64,000 bases of DNA from Megalobrama amblycephala (GCF_018812025.1 NC_063053.1:8088123-8152122); one strand, 5' to 3'. Counted from the first letter of the stretch, positions 50,331 through 60,500 are shown. Notes: a model not told the origin generated them from the letters alone. A program made the numbers and translations.

Positions 50331-50535
50331 AAGTTTACACTAATAAAAATGTTTACATTGATGAATGTATGATGTAATGAATTAGTGTACTCAAATATTG
50401 CAAGTTAAGAACAATTAAAATGTATGAGTACAAAATAAAAATCTGCCAGTTCTGCTTACTTAAACTTTAAATTTCTTAACTTAACAATTTGAAGGCAACT
50501 GATTGAGTTTTGCCATCTTATTCAGGTTTACAGTG

Positions 50536-51189
50536 CTGTATATGTTTTCTAAATGGTACTAAAATACTCTGAACATGCAGAAAAAAAAAATCTAACGCCA
50601 TACATTTCATAGCTCTCAGCACACCCATTGAAGGAGAAACATTTCTCTTTGTAGATTGGACTGAAACAATAATGATTAAATTGCCTGTGCAAATCAATGT
50701 GCCCGTGTGATAAGCAGTGATCAGTAATGGGGCTGTGTGTTCTTGCTGGAGGAGGACTGCCTCCTCCTCTCTGCCTCACTGGATGAGGCATTTTCTAATC
50801 AGCTTTATCACTCATATCAGAATTTATCTTATTTGAGGAAAATGCCAATATATTAGCCCGGCGTGTATGATACACAAGGTGACCCTGCTGACTTAATGAC
50901 ATAATACATTATCCTTAATGAAGTCAATATCTTGTCTTTTAGCTGTCTGTCTATTGGGGCGATTAATTGCGGTGTCATTAAAGTTAGCTCTCTTTTCATT
51001 TGAGCCTGGCAAGTGGCATAAAACTAATGTTCTTAGTTATCAGCCACTGAAATAGAATGGAAGGTAGAGGAAATTACACAGAGGACGAGGGGGCTGCGCA
51101 CAGCCTACAGCAGGGGCCATTTTCAGCGACAGTATCCTGAGTAATTCAGCATAGCACTATTCACATGGTTAAGCGGTGCAAGCTGAGAA

Positions 51190-51192
<3 letters not shown>
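50536..51192. other. gene-free stretch, part enhancer-like
   Basis: No gene. 50880-51050 is repeat-free with homeobox-like cores ('taatgacataatac', 'ggcgattaattgcgg') and could be a conserved element. This lies about 0.4 kb beyond the 3' end of the lectin gene. Confidence 0.4.

Positions 51193-51238
<46 letters not shown>
51193..51238. repeat. (AT)n microsatellite
   Basis: A 46-bp AT/TA run lying immediately downstream of the lectin gene's polyadenylation signal, where a retrocopy would carry its A tail. Confidence 0.95.
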
Positions 51239-51240
51239 CG

Positions 51241-51246
51241 TTTATT
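51241..51246 (-). terminator. polyadenylation signal AATAAA
   Basis: AATAAA on the minus strand, 225 bp downstream of the lectin stop codon. It is the only canonical signal between the stop and the AT microsatellite. This gives a 3' UTR of about 250 nt if used. Confidence 0.55.
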
Positions 51247-51471
51247 ACAAATTAACAAAGAGCTGTCCAAATGATCAATATGCTTCAAAAATGAACAATA
51301 ACTTCAAGTTTAACAGGTAAACAAGCATGTTTGAATACTATATGTGCCTAGAGAAGTGTTTACAATTAAATGCATTTAAATCTAAACAATGATTTTAGGA
51401 GATAATTAGCAATGCACGGAAGTTTTGTAATGTTAAATATGGGTCAACAAAACAAAAAGTGTGTGATGTTC

Positions 51472-52167
51472 CTAGGGCAGTACAACGGGTAAAATACTCT
51501 TCTCACAGATCCATTTATAACTGGTATTACATGGAGCATCGGCCCATGTTAAATAAGACACAACACAGTTCTGTGTTCTTTTTCCATTGGGTTGTCCAGC
51601 GGTCCAGAACCCAGATGTCAGTGTGCTGCCATCAACCCATTTCCATGTGCCCTCTTCATCAATGTCAGTCAGACCAATCCAGAATACATTGCCGCAGGAA
51701 ATTTTCTTAGCAAAATCTTGTTCCTCTGTGGTATTTATCTTCAGCAGATCTGCTCCTCTCTCCGTACAGTTTCTTCTGCTCTCATTCCAGCTCGTCATCT
51801 CAGTGGAAACATAGTAAAAACTAAATTGATAGAAAATCCATCCATCTTGAGTAAAGTTCCACAGTTCATTTTTCTCTTGTTTTAACTGTTCGTTTAGTTG
51901 AATTAGGTTGGTATTGTTGGTTAGCAGCTGGTGTCTCTCTTCTCTGTAGTTTTTGCTCTGTGTATAAATGTGGACACACAGAACTATGACTGCAGTCAGC
52001 AGAAGAACACACATCAGCAGCAGAATCCCTGTAGCTGCTTTGGAGCTTCTGATATTGACAGAATCACTCGTTGTGTTGGAGTCTGTGATTTCTTTTCCAA
52101 ATTTATCTCTTATATCGTCAACATTTGCGTAGACATCATCAGTGGTTTTTCCATCTTCTCCTTGCAT
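51472..52167 (-). CDS. C-type lectin domain type II membrane receptor, intronless
   Basis: The 231-residue protein resembles fish CD209/CLEC-like receptors, surface proteins of immune cells that bind glycans or protein ligands. The cytoplasmic tail (1-43) holds YANV (Y13). The transmembrane helix is about 44-67 (GILLLMCVLLL...). A heptad-like stalk spans about 70-103. The lectin domain is 108-223, with WIGL (163-166), the WKWVDG motif (175-180) and the four core cysteines C134, C201, C213 and C221. There is an extra C158. QPN (192-194) replaces EPN or QPD, and WAD (208-210) replaces WND, so calcium-dependent sugar binding may be altered. Luminal N-glycosylation sites are N84, N104, N128, N133, N145 and N214. 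The start is the first in-frame ATG (52167, A at -3); an in-frame TAG lies upstream. Relatives usually have several exons, so one uninterrupted frame suggests a retrocopy. Confidence 0.9.
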   Translation of the reverse strand: MQGEDGKTTDDVYANVDDIRDKFGKEITDSNTTSDSVNIRSSKAATGILLLMCVLLLTAVIVLCVHIYTQSKNYREERHQLLTNNTNLIQLNEQLKQEKNELWNFTQDGWIFYQFSFYYVSTEMTSWNESRRNCTERGADLLKINTTEEQDFAKKISCGNVFWIGLTDIDEEGTWKWVDGSTLTSGFWTAGQPNGKRTQNCVVSYLTWADAPCNTSYKWICEKSILPVVLP

Positions 52168-52275
52168 TTTCTGAGTTGTATCAGATTTGATCTTTGTCAA
52201 GATGGTAACAGACTAATACTAGTAGCTTTCCTGGAGTGGACTGCGTTGTGTTTCTCGTCTGTGTTTGTGTGGCCA

Positions 52276-52285
52276 GTATTTATGC
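52276..52285 (-). promoter_or_regulatory. TATA-like box of the lectin gene
   Basis: GCATAAATAC on the minus strand, about 110 bp upstream of the ATG. A start of transcription about 30 bp downstream would leave a 5' UTR of roughly 80 nt. A palindrome GAAACGTTTC (52307-52316), which resembles paired IRF half-sites, lies about 22 bp further upstream. Both are pattern matches only. Confidence 0.35.
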
Positions 52286-52680
52286 AAAAAGGAACTGTTG
52301 TTTGTGGAAACGTTTCAAGCATTTATGCATGACTGGAACTTTACAATCCACATTGTTGAAGTTGTTCATTTACAGTAAATGAGGTTCAAATGCATATATT
52401 GTTCATTTCAACACTGGGTTTGTTGTAAATAGTTTGCAACTTTTGAAATGTTTACAATGTTCGATTAACTGTAGGTTGTTGCTGGTACATAAAAAGTCCC
52501 CAGTTTCAATTAGAAAATTTTTAAGCCTTGCTTATTCTGTTTTGTTTAAATGTTTAAGTGACACATTGATTAGTGAACCTCTGCTTTAGTCTTTGTTTTT
52601 TCTCGTTTAGTCTTTCTTGTCTTTGACACATGAGCATCCTCATCTGGGGTATATTTGGCATATTGCTGAAAGCACACTTT

Positions 52681-53400
52681 AGGGCTTTTCACACTGCGCT
52701 TAACCCGTGTTTTCGGCGTTCTAAACACCACTTTTAACCCCGGGTAAAGGAACGTTTCACACTTGTAATTTAGAAATGGGGTTAGCACTGTTTTTTACCC
52801 CGGGTTATGAAACCCTGCTCAAGAGCAGGGTTAGCACTGTCTTTGCGGTGTTAACCCTGTATTGCAGTGCCAAACTTATACAGTGCGAAACGATACAGTG
52901 TTAGAATGTAACAGCTAGACGCTTAGCAACAGACAACCAATCACATACTCATATTTGCCTACTTTGGACAGTCACGGAAATGCTGCACATTGTATATAAA
53001 CCGTAAATTCAGCGTTTGAGAAGAAAAATGTCAAATGCTGACAGAAAATGTGACAATTTGAGTGAAGAGACCATTTCATTCTTTCCTTTATAGTCCGAAA
53101 TGTCCATTCACTATAAACTGTCGAGTTTATACTGTATAGTCGGCAATACAAGGATGCACAATGCTAGCGCTATGTAAACAGGTCATGTGCTGTATCCAAT
53201 CAATGACACTGACACTGCAAATATGCAAATAAAAACGTTAACCCAGGGTTTTAGGAATGTATAACGTGAAACGTCAGTTTATGAATACCCAGGATTAATT
53301 GTTAACCCTGGGTAAATTATGAGCAGTGTGAAACGTGAAGCAAGATAACCCAGGATTCCGTTTACCCAGAGTTTAGAATGACCCAGGGTTAAAAAGTCCT
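52681..53400. mobile_element. DNA element with AACCCNGGGT subterminal repeats
   Basis: The ends are AGGGCTTTTCACACTGC (left) and AGGACTTTTTAACCCTGGG (read inward from 53400). Many copies of AACCCTGGGT or ACCCCGGGT cluster in the first 180 bp and the last 180 bp, in both orientations, with a nearly plain interior. Such subterminal arrays usually are transposase-binding sites. There is no coding frame. It lies about 0.4 kb upstream of the lectin promoter region. Confidence 0.65.
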
Positions 53401-53574
53401 TTTGATTTTCTTGAGGTCAATGTTATCCAGGTTAACCAACAGTTGTCTTGTCATACTTTGTTGGGAAATGTATTGTATCAAAAATACAGTGTTGGCTTTT
53501 AACAGCTTTTTTAACATCCTCCAGCTTTTTGTATGTTCACAGCATTGTATGCATCCTGAAATATACATCATTTT

Positions 53575-53577
<3 letters not shown>

Positions 53578-53611
<34 letters not shown>
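53578..53611. repeat. poly-T run (34 T)
   Basis: A 34-base T homopolymer. Read on the minus strand it is an A tail, but no AATAAA precedes it within 40 bp. There is no evidence that it marks a retrocopy. Confidence 0.95.
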
Positions 53612-55001
53612 CTGTAAACAGCCAGGCTACATTTAACTCGAGTAGATGCTATCGACTGCTTTTGCTTTCCAGAAAAAGAGGTGAGAGGGTTTGCTCGTGG
53701 GATCATATGTTGGAATATCTAGCTTATGCGGTTTGTGCTTCGATTTCAAGGTCAGAGCGCAAGTACTTCATCAGGAAGGATGATTGACAGTCTTCAGAAG
53801 GCTGTGGGTATGAAATACAGCACTTGGCCGTGACTGCGCGTGTTAAAAAGGACACGTGCTGCTAGCATCTTCCTTCCAAAGTCACACCAGACTGACAGCG
53901 CTGGACGCAATATTAATCACAGCTCTGTGACAACCGCCCTAGGGCACAAACTGGCAGTGACTGACCAAAACAAATCAAGGCCCACATGTTCCGTTGTCAT
54001 TACATCGCACACACTTGAGTCATGGGGTTTATCACACCAGACGATGATTAATGCTCTTGAAATTATTGACCGTTTATGGCCTCGACAGTCCAGGACGGAC
54101 GTTATGTCTTTCTAGCGATTAAACTTCTATGTTTTGTCGATATGCCTTTCACAAGATGCTCTGACGGTCACAGTGCTTTGTTCTTTGGTATTTTGTTCAG
54201 TAATTTACACCCAGTGCACAAATGGGGAAAGTCAGCACCACAGTGACAAAGTAAGCCAACAATCTCACACAGGAGTGTGAACTGTGCACCTGTGGCACAG
54301 CGGTTTTGAGAAAACAAGCTAATGTGACATGGAGCTCTGCACTCACGCACCCCCCTGCCTCCCCCCTGCCCAGCACTGAAACAAGCAGACTGGATGGGGG
54401 TAATTTACAACGTGTTATCTTTGTCTATAGCGGCCAGATGATATGAAGTAAATCAAGGTAGGAGTAATGAAAGACTGAGAATTTATTCCTGCGAGCACAT
54501 TTTAAGTGTAGTATCCGTTACGGTGGCATTGCCTGAAGACCCTGAAATGAGACGGGGTGGTTGAAGGGCAATAAAGCAGCAGCAGGGCTCATGTTAATGC
54601 TGTCTGTCTGGGGTTAGTAATTGGGTTGTGCTGATGAGTTGCACTGGAAGACAAAGTGTAAATCCAAACGGTTGCTGTAAATCTGGCATTGTTGGAACAA
54701 GGTGCAATCCCAACAAATATTGATCCAGCCCAGCGGCTGGAGGAGGGGAGGGAGATGTCGTTACCCGCGAAGCTTCAATTACTTTAGTCAAAGTAGCATG
54801 CTGCGTGGGGCCCTGTCGTCATGACATCAGGTGGGTCGTCCTGCCACCCGCTGTCTCGGTTCCTGTCTGGTATCCTGAAGATCATTTGCTGGTGGTGGTT
54901 TGGTTGAGGAAGGCCACAATTTGGATTATTTTAGAGGAAAAGTGATGCATGTCATTTTTTTCCTTTGTTAAAATGCTTTCTAGTTTCTAGGTCCTTTAAA
55001 G
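53612..55001. other. gene-free stretch
   Basis: No gene. 53840-54120 is balanced, with an open frame of 91 codons lacking any domain. The segment 54000-54110 ('gacgatgattaatgctcttg', 'attattgaccgtttatggcc') has enhancer-like texture. 54350-54950 is unique-looking. Confidence 0.45.
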
Positions 55002-55192
55002 CAAGGGTGTCCCATCATTTCTGGAGGGCCAACATCCTGCAGAGTTAAGCTACATATTGTCCCAACATACCTGCCTGGAAGTTTCTAGTGATCCTGGAGA
55101 CCTTGATTACCTTTGTTCAGGTGAGTTCAATTGGGGTTGAAGCTAAACTCTGCAGAACAGTGGCTTTTCAGGACTAGGATTGGACACCCCTG
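55002..55192. mobile_element. hAT-like MITE with CAGGGGTGTCC ends
   Basis: The right end, read inward from 55192, is CAGGGGTGTCCAATCCTAG. The left end is CAAGGGTGTCCCATCATTTC. The inverted repeats match over most of 16 bases. Flanks CTTTAAAG (54994-55001) and TTTTAAAA (55193-55200) are a plausible eroded 8-bp duplication, the hAT hallmark. It is related to 17832-18023. Confidence 0.75.
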
Positions 55193-55194
55193 TT

Positions 55195-55290
55195 TTAAAA
55201 GAAGGGTTCACCCAAAAATTCTGTGATCATTTACTCACCCTCATGTCGTCCCAAACATGTATGACTGACCCAAACATGTATGACAGAAAA
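55195..55290 (+). mobile_element. TTAA MITE arm fragment
   Basis: TTAA at 55195, then AAGAAGGGTTCACCCAAAAA and 'gatcatttactcaccctcatgtcgtc'. This is the first part of the same superfamily as 18185-18413. It contains a short tandem duplication ('ccaaacatgtatgactga' and 'ccaaacatgtatgacaga'). The other arm is missing. Confidence 0.65.
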
Positions 55291-55311
55291 TACTTTGAAG
55301 AATGTGTCAGT

Positions 55312-55679
55312 AGCTGGGTTTCCATCCAAACGTGAAGCGAATCTTTTCAAAGTTTGCAAAAAACAAACAAACAAACAAACAAAAAAAACAGACAAAAAAA
55401 CAAAAAACAAACAAATGCAAATTAGGTGTGTTTTCATCAAGTTGTTCAAGCGGATGATGGTGGTATTGGTAACCTAGTAACCAACAGTAAATAAAACACC
55501 ATCAGCGGAAACAGCCGGATAGTCACATGGGTTTAATGTTTGATACGTCAGAATTTATTCCCAAAAACCACCTCAAGTGAATGTAATTTTTTTTCTTCGA
55601 AATTTGGCTTTTCCATCACTTGTTTCTGATGCAATACTTCAAAATGCGCATAAAAACATGGTAATGGAAACATAGCTAG
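55312..55679. mobile_element. MITE with AGCTRKGTTTCCAT ends
   Basis: The left end AGCTGGGTTTCCATCCAAAC is mirrored by ACTAGCTATGTTTCCATTAC read inward from the right. The interior has an (AAAC)n tract (55358-55412) and 'aaaatgcgcataaaaac', the latter also typical of the relative at 44861-45465. It is about 370 bp and non-coding. Confidence 0.7.
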
Positions 55680-55699
55680 TGTTGCAGAATATTCATCTT

Positions 55700-56221
55700 A
55701 GCCATGTTTCCACTGCAGGAACTTTCCCCAGGAACTAGAGACTTTGGGGTGGTACCGCAGGGACCAGGGTCTAAATGAAGTTCCGGGTAAAAATTTCCCC
55801 CTCAGAAAGTCCCTACTCGTGAGGTAGTACTTTTTCAAAGTTCAGGAACTTTCGGAGGTGGGACTTGGGTGCTGAACATGCTGATTGGTTGAGTTCATGC
55901 AGCATTTTGATTGGTTGACTCCATGCAGCATTTTATTTCAACCACTATTTTTAAAAGTCTGTTGCGGTGCGTGCAGTATGATTTGTTTGCTATTCGAATC
56001 AACAATGGAGTTTAAAAAATATGAACAATGGACCAACGACGAGGTTCAGGCTTTATTAAACTTATATAAGTAGGACGAAATCCAGCGGGAACTGGAAAGT
56101 TGCACGCAGTCCTATATCAACTGCCTAATCTTCACGGTACTTTAGACAGCGATGGAAATGCAAATAGCAACAGGTCTGAGGGAAAAAAGTTCCTGCGACA
56201 AATTTTGGTGGAAACGCGGCT
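55700..56221 (+). mobile_element. PIF/Harbinger-like non-autonomous element
   Basis: The left end AGCCATGTTTCCACTGCAGG is mirrored by AGCCGCGTTTCCACCAAAAT read inward from 56221, with 'ttcctgc'/'gcaggaact' subterminal matches. It retains the start of a SANT/Myb-like frame (56005 onward). This is the second protein typical of PIF/Harbinger elements alongside the transposase, and the main reason for the superfamily call. TTA (55698-55700) on the left versus TTT on the right is an imperfect fit to the 3-bp TWA target. At 522 bp it is a deletion derivative. Confidence 0.65.
56005..56145 (+). pseudogene. SANT/Myb-like ORF remnant of a Harbinger element
   Basis: The frame begins MEFKKYEQWTNDEVQALLNLYK, stops at TAG (56071-56073) and continues DEIQRELESCTQ before further stops. 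W-[ST]-x-[DE]-E-V-x-x-LL-x-L followed by DEIQREL is the first helix pair of the trihelix/SANT-like DNA-binding domain found in Harbinger accessory proteins and in host genes derived from them. The internal stop and the loss of everything after about 46 codons make it non-functional. Confidence 0.65.
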
Positions 56222-59200
56222 TTTGGGGGGAACTATTCCTTTACAGCAAAATCCCTTCACTCGATGGCCATATTGGAAACGCCCTGGGAAGCCATAGATC
56301 AGGCCAAAACAGCAACATTGGCTCAACCAATGGTATTAGTTTGGAGCTGGACAGTCTGTTTGTACTACCAATGATAGATAGGTACCTGGAACCCTATTCT
56401 TGTAATTCAGTTTACAAAAATTCTACTGTAACTGCATGACTTGATAAACCATGGCTCAATCACATATCAAAGGCCCCCCTTATACATATGAAGTTTTGCT
56501 TTTAAACTAAATTTCAGACTTTGTTACTCATATGGCCAGTCTGAATATGTGTGATCTAGTCAGACAGCTTATCATCGCAGATTTCCTATCTGGCTTGACA
56601 AGCTGGTGGCAGGAAGTGCTCCCTGCCTTCACTGCAACCAGTGGTGTTGGGCATCAGTGACAGCCCACGTCCTGTTCCAGAATGAATATGTTAATGCGAC
56701 GGGATGTAGCTTTTCATTAGATGGAAACTTAGCCCTCTCTCCTTGACTGAGGCCTCTGTGCCTATTTCATGAGGGAAATGGTTTGAGGAGTAATTTGGAA
56801 AGCTGCAGTGACGTGCTGAGGAAATGAAGCCTGAGCGTGTTTGACAAATAGAAAAGGTCATGTCTGTTTCAGTCTCAGTCACCTGGTCTTCTCCTCCCCA
56901 CCTGTCTGTCCCATGCACTCATAATCACATTCTTTGGACACATGTTATACAAGCTAGCCATATACCGCTAATGTCAAGCAAACATAGTATCTAATCTGCT
57001 TGGTTTAAACAAGATATTAAGTCCTGATAACTTGTCTGGATAGAAAGAGCTTGTTTCAAATGCGTCATTTGTTGTTTTGTTTAGTTTGGAAATAATTATC
57101 CTCAGTGCAACATTTGTCATGATGTTAAATGTTTGTTAGCATTCTCTTCTGAAAGGCAACTACTTACATGGTGCGGGACCTCCTGAATGTATATATATAG
57201 GAGGGGGGGTCCGTATGGTGTAATTATCATATTTTCCAGCAGGGGCTAACAGGTAGTGATGCTAACCGTCCAAATTCCGACCTCCTTGGTTACTGTCAAG
57301 ATTGATATTTTCTTTTGAATCCCTTTCACAATGCACATCATTTTAACCCAACCCCTGATGAACTTTGGCATTGTCTAGTCTAATAACCATTGCAAAACAT
57401 ATTTTCCTGTGCGCTGACTCAGCTTTTGTTAACTGCACATGTTCCACTTGTACACATCAAACTGTTTAAAACTTCACAGGAGGACGTGGCTAGTAAGATC
57501 AAGCATGTCTGCTCAGCTTACTTCCTGCTTCCTGTGTCTGTCTAGGAGGGGAAAGGGAAGGTGAGGTAAGATGATGGCTGCGGCTTGGCACAAGATTAAA
57601 CAGCTCACTGTAGAGACCATTAATAATGCTCATATTTTGGAACTGCTCAGTGCTTACAGAACCAGAGGCATTTAATCTTATTTGAAGAAGAAAAAAAATA
57701 AAAATAAAAATACGAGGACCAGGGAGATAGGAGAAAAAAGTAAGGTCAACAGGGAGAAGCTCATCCATTTTTTTCTCTGTGCTGTTCAGAGTGATAGGCC
57801 CAGGTTTTCCAAGGTAGTGCATTTGTCTGTCAGAAGTGCTGGCTGGCGCGGTGATTTACTTTCTGTCAGATGATGCTCATGTCCAGCTGAAGCTGCTGCC
57901 TGGCTGGATATGGGGAAATTTGTTACCTTTCGCTTTGACAGGGAGATAATTGCTGATGGTTAACAGAACTGTGTGGAATCCAAAGGGTTTGGGAGCGAGT
58001 AATAGGAAATACACTATGGCTTTTCACGAGCTCTCTCAAAAAGCCTCTTTCTCTGCAATATTACCTGCTTAACCTCACCTCCTTCCAGGATGAATGAGAC
58101 TCTTAATAGGCCAATGGTCGCAGTGGAGATTAAATCCTAAATTACCCCTCGGAAAGACAAGTGTTAGGACATCCAAGACAGCCCCCACTCTCACCTCTAG
58201 CCTTAATTCGGCTAAAATGCCTAAATTACTGGCCCTATTTCACCGCTTCATCCCCCAGTTCTCTATACAGCAGACCTTCACCTGTCTTTTCTAACCGGTC
58301 CATCTGAGCTAAGGATACCATCTTGTGCTCGGATCAGAAGGGCTGTCAATCAGCTGTCCGAGCTGCCAGAGGCATATCACAGGAGGAGTTAAAGAGGAGG
58401 CGGAACAGAGCCTGTGATGTGATGGGCCGAAAGGAGAGTGATTGACAGGTTAAGCCTCCATTTAATTGTCCACCCCTCCTTACATTTCAACAGCTTGTAA
58501 CAGCGGAGGTTAAAAACACAACTCTATAGACAAAGACATTGCTTTCGGCTGTGTGCGGAATCTTTTCAAGGACCGCTTAGATGGCAGGCAAACATGAAAA
58601 CTGACACTGTTTGGCCTTGTTTACTTTTTTACTATACATAATCAGTTCATCTGGGCTTGCTATTAAAGAAAGGTCTTCGCCTCTTATTATTCAATATTTG
58701 TTCTGGTAACGTCTACTTTTCACCATATAATCCATTTCTGCTGAATAAAATCAAACTCTGCCCCCAACATTAGCAGGCAAATGCTTCAATCTGACTATTT
58801 TTTTAATCTGATTCAAAAATGCATTGGCATGATGCGTGTGCTTACATACGTTTATTTACGTCTAATGAACTGATCAGTGGATGGGACTGAATATTTACTA
58901 AATATTTGCTAAAAAAGCTCTTCTCACATGTATGTTAGCTTTAATTTTCTATATGCCATCAAGGCAAAAACAACGATTATGCACGTTAATGCCAGTAACA
59001 CTATCGCTGTGGCTTTCACTGGTTTTGAACATGGCAACTGCATTGTAAAAATCTATTACTTACGTTAACAATATTCCACATGATATTTTTGAGTTTTTAT
59101 AGCTTGTTTTCTTGAATGGAATCTATCTGAATAAATCATGTAAAATCTCCTAAATTATTTAGTTTATGACACAATAAATTTCATATTTTTTTAGTGAAAT

Positions 59201-60189
59201 GTGACTTTTTATTTTAAGTTGTCTCTCAAAAGTGTGCTTTTGAGTGAACAGAGTGACTTGTTGCAACTGCACTGGCATTAACAAAGCTATTGCTCGTTGA
59301 ACAAAGCAACATGCTTATTAAAACATGCAGTTATCCACAACCTAACCATAATAAGCTCTCTTCTGCACAATAACGATCAAAACTTCAAAATAACCGAAAC
59401 TCTTTCAAATGTCAAACATAACTGAACAATAAACATTAACAGATGTTTTCTTTCACTCAAAAACACAAAATAACACTTAATTTCAATATTTACTCTCCAT
59501 TTCCAGTTATATGCAAAGCATGCTGGGAACTAACGATCACAGATGGTGTCTCTAAATAAAACTGCATAATTTAACTAATTCTCTTAAAATACGTAGGTAG
59601 CCTTCCTTAATTTTATCAGATTAATCGGTTCCTCAATTGAAGCCTCAAAACTGCTTAAGTTTCCTTAAAATAAACGAGGAAAGTGTATCTCCTGGTTTTA
59701 TTAGTGAAATGTTCTCAATACTTTCCATACAACAAATTCCTTAATAAAATATACACACTATTTTTGATTATCACCTAAATTTTCTTTTAATGAAAATTAC
59801 AAAACCCATGATTCAATGAACTGCGCATGCTCTGAAGTTTTGTTCAGAATACATGTAATGCACATGTAAATATTTAAATCATTTTGCAAAGTTTAGGGTT
59901 CTTGTAAAGAGAAATTTCAGAATCTGAAATCAGATTGGATTTATGAAAATTGGCACATGTTCAGAGAAATTAACCTAGAAATGGCTTTCTTACTGATTTT
60001 CTTGATAGCTGGACTAGAAGAAAAAAATATTTTAGGAAAGTAGAAAATTACACACTTCAGCTTTAATTGCATGATTAGATTTTTTAAATATTTCCTTTTT
60101 ATTTAAAAAATGAACAATGACCAGATGTGACTTGAAGATATTACAAAAAAAAAGAAAAGAAAAAAAAGAGAGTTTTTCATCTGTACAGA
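56222..60189. other. gene-free stretch
   Basis: No supported gene. 56280-56350 holds a dispersed repeat phrase ('ggctcaaccaatggtatta') shared with 33.98 and 46.18 kb. 58050-58460 is a balanced, repeat-free part that could be a conserved element. 58740-60180 is AT-rich. Frames at 57499-57822 and 58094-58294 show no domain. Confidence 0.45.
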
Positions 60190-60500
60190 AATGTATAATT
60201 ATTTACCAACAATGCAATGAATCCTCATTTTATCCCTGACAGGCGATTCAGTTTGAAGAAAAGTGCCGCCAATCTCATTTGACCCAGCATTATATTTTGC
60301 CTGTGACAATGAGAGTAATAGAATATATTGATTGGCAGGGCAGTTAAGTTGTCATTGCCGCCATTTAATGTGTCACGGGGAGCAGTTAAATTGTCAGAAA
60401 TCACTGAAGGACTCCCTTCATGCTTGATATTGCTCCATAAAAGTCTTCCACATGTAAATTGGAGGAAATTTTGAGAATGTCACCATCTGTGCAGACTACG
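60190..60500. promoter_or_regulatory. candidate conserved non-coding element
   Basis: Repeat-free and balanced, with phrases such as 'ccctgacaggcgattcag', 'tgtgacaatgagagtaat', 'gattggcagggcag' and 'gtgtcacggggagcag'. It is embedded in plain AT-rich DNA, and no reading frame is credible. Of the unique stretches in the window, this one looks most like a deeply conserved enhancer, but only by texture. Confidence 0.28.

Larger units (their letters stand above)
48532..50535. mobile_element. possible composite element with CACTGTAAA ends
   Basis: CACTGTAAAATATAG at 48532 and the inverse CACTGTAAACCTG read inward from 50535 could be the ends of one element, split by later insertions (48905-49131, 49403-50330) and a (TG)n tract. 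The flanking parts share 'aacttaa' and 'aaatgaaac'-type AT-rich text. Short ends like these may also belong to two separate repeats. Confidence 0.3.

Noticed and set aside
52168..52200. Possible 11-residue N-terminal extension of the lectin protein
   Set aside because: The extension would begin at TTG, not ATG, with an in-frame TAG shortly upstream. The first ATG, at 52167, was chosen instead.
53578..53611. A tail of a retrocopied gene on the minus strand
   Set aside because: No polyadenylation signal before it and no coding remnant upstream. Treated as a plain homopolymer.
56005..56073. Functional small protein MEFKKYEQWTNDEV...
   Set aside because: It is the start of a Harbinger accessory protein cut by a stop codon within a non-autonomous element.
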